Of a DNA stretch of 34,790 nt, positions 32,544 to 34,790 are shown piece by piece. Source of the DNA: Anaerolineae bacterium (GTDB lineage Bacteria > Chloroflexota > Anaerolineae > Aggregatilineales > Phototrophicaceae); contig JALHNT010000069.1 in NCBI GenBank assembly GCA_022843385.1, positions 1-34,790 on the forward strand, written 5' to 3'. Positions within the stretch are counted from its first letter, which is position 1. Every line of letters begins with the position of its first letter. The position numbers and the translations under genes were made by a program. The notes beneath the pieces are model-generated. The model was not told the DNA's origin, searched no databases, and saw nothing but the letters and a program-made list of their open reading frames with translations.

Positions 32544-34790
32544 CTAGGTGCTGCTGCCGATTCCATCGCCGAAGTCCCAGGCATATGCTACGCTGCTATC
32601 GACTATGCTGCTGAATTGCACCGTCAGCGGAGCAGTCCCGGTCAGAGCGTCGGCGCTGATGCTGACCTGCTGGGCTGGCACAACCAACGCTTCGGCTGGC
32701 GCGGCTGATGGCTGACCGGGCAGGTCTGTTGGCAAGTGCGCCTGCGTGGATGTGGCATCAGGTAGGCTGTCCATTGTCGGCAAGGGCGTTTCTGTCGGCA
32801 AGATGGGTTCGGGCGTCGGCGTCACTTCTGGTTCATTTGTTGGCGAGAGCGGAGTCTCGGTTGGGATGACCTCGGCCACTGGTGTTGCTGTGGCTTCAAT
32901 GACCACCGGCTCTGGCGTCGGCGGATAGACCGGGGCGATGTTGACCGGATTGGTGAAGAAGGCGGCACCGGAGGGCAGGTAATACTTGATGATGAGCTGG
33001 GGCGCGAGGGCGGGATCGAGTTCGTAGGCAGCGTAGAACTTGCGTCCCCAATCGCTGCCGCGCCCTTCGACGATCAGCGACAGGCTGCTGCCGCTGGCCC
33101 ACCCTGACTGATTGACGATTTCCTGCACGATGGATTCCAAACCGCTGAAGCTGGTCCATCCGGTGAGTGAGCGGACGTTGCTGACGCTGCTGATGCGCGT
33201 CGCTGTGCGCGGCCGCGCCCCCGGCAGATTCACAGTATCGAACGGCAGGCTGTTGCTGCTCAGGTCGCCGGAGAATTCGATGTCCACGATTTGCCACTGA
33301 TCGAAAGCAGCGTACAGGTTGAGGCTGGCGCTGGCGATGATCGCGCCCTGCGGGATGTCGATGTTGTTGAAGCGCAGTCCGGTCAGCGCCACTGATAGGC
33401 CGTTGCGCCCCAGGTAAACGGTGGGCAGACCATCCTCCAGCAGCGCATCAGCCTGATTGACATCATCGGTCGGCGCAGTGATTGGCACGGTCAGGGTGGT
33501 ATAGCTGGCCGGTTGTGGCTCCACGGTGATGACAATGCGATCCCGATTGGTCAGTTCGCCATCGCTAGCGCTGAATTCCAGTTCATAGACTCCGTCGAGG
33601 CTGAAGCTGGCGCTGGTGCTGGGCGCTGTCGGATTACCGAAGCTGACGCTCCCCGGCCCGCTGATCTGTGACCAGGACAGGCTGAGAGTCGAGCCAAACG
33701 GTAGGTTATCATCGCTGGTGTTGGCGTTCAGAGTGACGGTGTTCTGTGGCAGTACGATCACCTGGTCGGCTCCAGCGTTGACGAGGGGTGCCTGATTGAC
33801 CGGTGTGACATTCCCGCTGCCATAGCGCACCACCAACCGCGCCGCCTGAAGCGGGTTCATCTCGTAGGCAGTGTAGAACTTGCGCGCCCAATCGCTGCCT
33901 CGACCTTCGATGATAAGCGACAGGCTGTTGCCGCTGGCCCATCCCGCTTGATTGACGATCTCCTGTACAATCGCTTCCAGCCCGGCGTAGCGATCCCACC
34001 CCAGCGGATTGTAGACATCATTGATGACCTCAACGCGCGCACCGGTCAACGGGCGGCTGTTGGGTAGCGCGCTGGCGAAGGGCTGGCTGTTGAGGCTCAG
34101 TTCACCGGCAATCGAGAGATTCAGCTTGATCCATTGCCCGGCAGGCGAATACACTTCTAGATAAGCTTCGCTGATGGTCGCACCGGGTGGGATAAGCAGG
34201 TTATTGAAACGATAGCCAGTATAAGTGGTGGCCGCATTGCCACGCCCATGATAGACCACGGCAAAACCATCGAGCAGCGTGCTGTTTTCCTGATTGACAT
34301 CATCGGTACCGGCATTAACCTGGCTGATCGCCAGCCCGGCATCGGTGGGCGGCGGTGTTGGAGTGGGTTTTGGTTCAGTGTCGGGCAGACTGACCATAAC
34401 GCTGATTGTTGCTATGCTTTCCTGTCCGCCGCTATCGCGCAGGGTATAGCTGAACTGGCCTTCCCCGAAGAAGCCAGGGGCAGACGTGTAGGTGACGACA
34501 GAACCATCGAATGTCACCGTACCGCTGGCTGCGGTGCCGAAGGTGATGGTGACGCCAGGGTCACAGGGCGGAATGTCATCATTCTGGGTGATCTGTTCCA
34601 GCATGATCTGGAAAGGCTGACCGCTGGTCACAATGCCGAATGAGTCATTTTTGGCATTCGGGCGCGGGGTAGCCAGGCTGACGATCAGCGTGACTTCGCC
34701 TTCAACCTGGAATTCGCCATCGCTGGCGACATAGGTAAATCGGTCTTCGCCAGCGAAGCATTCCGAGGCGGTGTACTCAAAGTTGCCATA
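32544..34790 (-). CDS. Large surface/secreted protein with Ig-like, DNRLRE-like and PKD domains (5' partial)
   Basis: The frame is open to the window edge, so the N terminus is missing; a GTG at 34631 is internal and not a real start. Reading from the edge: the ends of two cadherin/Ig-like repeats (FTYVASDGEF; FSYTLRDSGG), a Pro/Thr linker, a domain (TDDVNQENSTL to ARLVVRY, about 34340-33820), a PKD-like domain (VNAGADQVIVLPQNTVTLNA), a second copy of the first domain (about 33490-32970), a long Thr/Pro/Glu linker (TPTPEP type), and a last PKD domain beginning LTGTAPLTVQFS. The repeated domain looks DNRLRE-like. A TAG at 32544-32546 cuts the last PKD strand, but the frame continues with good PKD sequence to a second TAG at 32433. 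An extracellular adhesion or matrix role is likely from the architecture. Confidence 0.75.
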   Translation of the reverse strand, partial: YGNFEYTASECFAGEDRFTYVASDGEFQVEGEVTLIVSLATPRPNAKNDSFGIVTSGQPFQIMLEQITQNDDIPPCDPGVTITFGTAASGTVTFDGSVVTYTSAPGFFGEGQFSYTLRDSGGQESIATISVMVSLPDTEPKPTPTPPPTDAGLAISQVNAGTDDVNQENSTLLDGFAVVYHGRGNAATTYTGYRFNNLLIPPGATISEAYLEVYSPAGQWIKLNLSIAGELSLNSQPFASALPNSRPLTGARVEVINDVYNPLGWDRYAGLEAIVQEIVNQAGWASGNSLSLIIEGRGSDWARKFYTAYEMNPLQAARLVVRYGSGNVTPVNQAPLVNAGADQVIVLPQNTVTLNANTSDDNLPFGSTLSLSWSQISGPGSVSFGNPTAPSTSASFSLDGVYELEFSASDGELTNRDRIVITVEPQPASYTTLTVPITAPTDDVNQADALLEDGLPTVYLGRNGLSVALTGLRFNNIDIPQGAIIASASLNLYAAFDQWQIVDIEFSGDLSSNSLPFDTVNLPGARPRTATRISSVSNVRSLTGWTSFSGLESIVQEIVNQSGWASGSSLSLIVEGRGSDWGRKFYAAYELDPALAPQLIIKYYLPSGAAFFTNPVNIAPVYPPTPEPVVIEATATPVAEVIPTETPLSPTNEPEVTPTPEPILPTETPLPTMDSLPDATSTQAHLPTDLPGQPSAAPAEALVVPAQQVSISADALTGTAPLTVQFSSIVDSSVAYAWDFGDGIGSST

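Noticed and set aside
1..34790. CRISPR arrays, tRNA or rRNA genes
   Set aside because: No regularly spaced direct repeats, cloverleaf-like sequences or rRNA-like conserved blocks were seen on either strand by eye.

Overview
This window looks like part of a bacterial chromosome or metagenomic contig of moderate GC. Every supported gene lies on the minus strand, so transcription runs from high to low coordinates. The best guess at origin is Chloroflexota (Anaerolineae-like). It rests on a Thr/Pro-rich PKD/DNRLRE-type surface protein, an IS1-like transposase of a type I associate with that phylum, and the mix of P-type ATPases, D-lactate dehydrogenase and NRPS genes. No rRNA or other marker gene is present, so this is inference.

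Layout. 266-6987: three tandem P-type ATPases (CopB-like CPH type, a TPC-motif heavy-metal type, MgtA-like), preceded by a candidate 41-residue ORF. 7171-9320: a cupin protein, an acidic hypothetical protein and a D-lactate dehydrogenase. 9400-12768: a genomic scrapyard with a decayed partial duplicate of the acidic-protein gene, a MITE-like palindromic repeat, an IS1-like element with a frameshifted transposase, and the remnant of a large serine recombinase. 12769-29604: a compact, translationally coupled nonribosomal peptide cluster. 29875-32133: a membrane-anchored SGNH-type protein and a HupE/UreJ protein. 32433-34790: a large surface protein, 5' truncated by the window edge, whose last PKD domain carries an in-frame stop.

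The NRPS cluster is the main item. In transcription order: ornithine cyclodeaminase (could supply proline), acyl-CoA-dehydrogenase-like flavoprotein, stand-alone adenylation enzyme, ferric-reductase-like membrane protein and stand-alone carrier protein. Together these resemble a prolyl-to-pyrrole (or dehydroprolyl) starter cassette. Next comes a C-A-PCP module whose A domain reads as Asn-specific and is interrupted between motifs A8 and A9 by a complete zinc-ribbon plus PP-loop ATP-pyrophosphatase domain. The following module is broken into three overlapping or abutting genes: C-A(up to A8), a GAMT-like methyltransferase, and A(A9-A10)-PCP. A TubC-docked C-PCP-TE protein with no A domain and an Sfp-type phosphopantetheinyl transferase end the operon. 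The inferred product is a short pyrrolyl- or dehydroprolyl-capped peptide containing an Asn-derived residue modified by PP-loop chemistry (for example thioamide, amidine or nitrile) and a methylated residue. I know of no characterised NRPS with a PP-loop-interrupted A domain, but could not search. No exporter, resistance gene or regulator for the cluster is visible.
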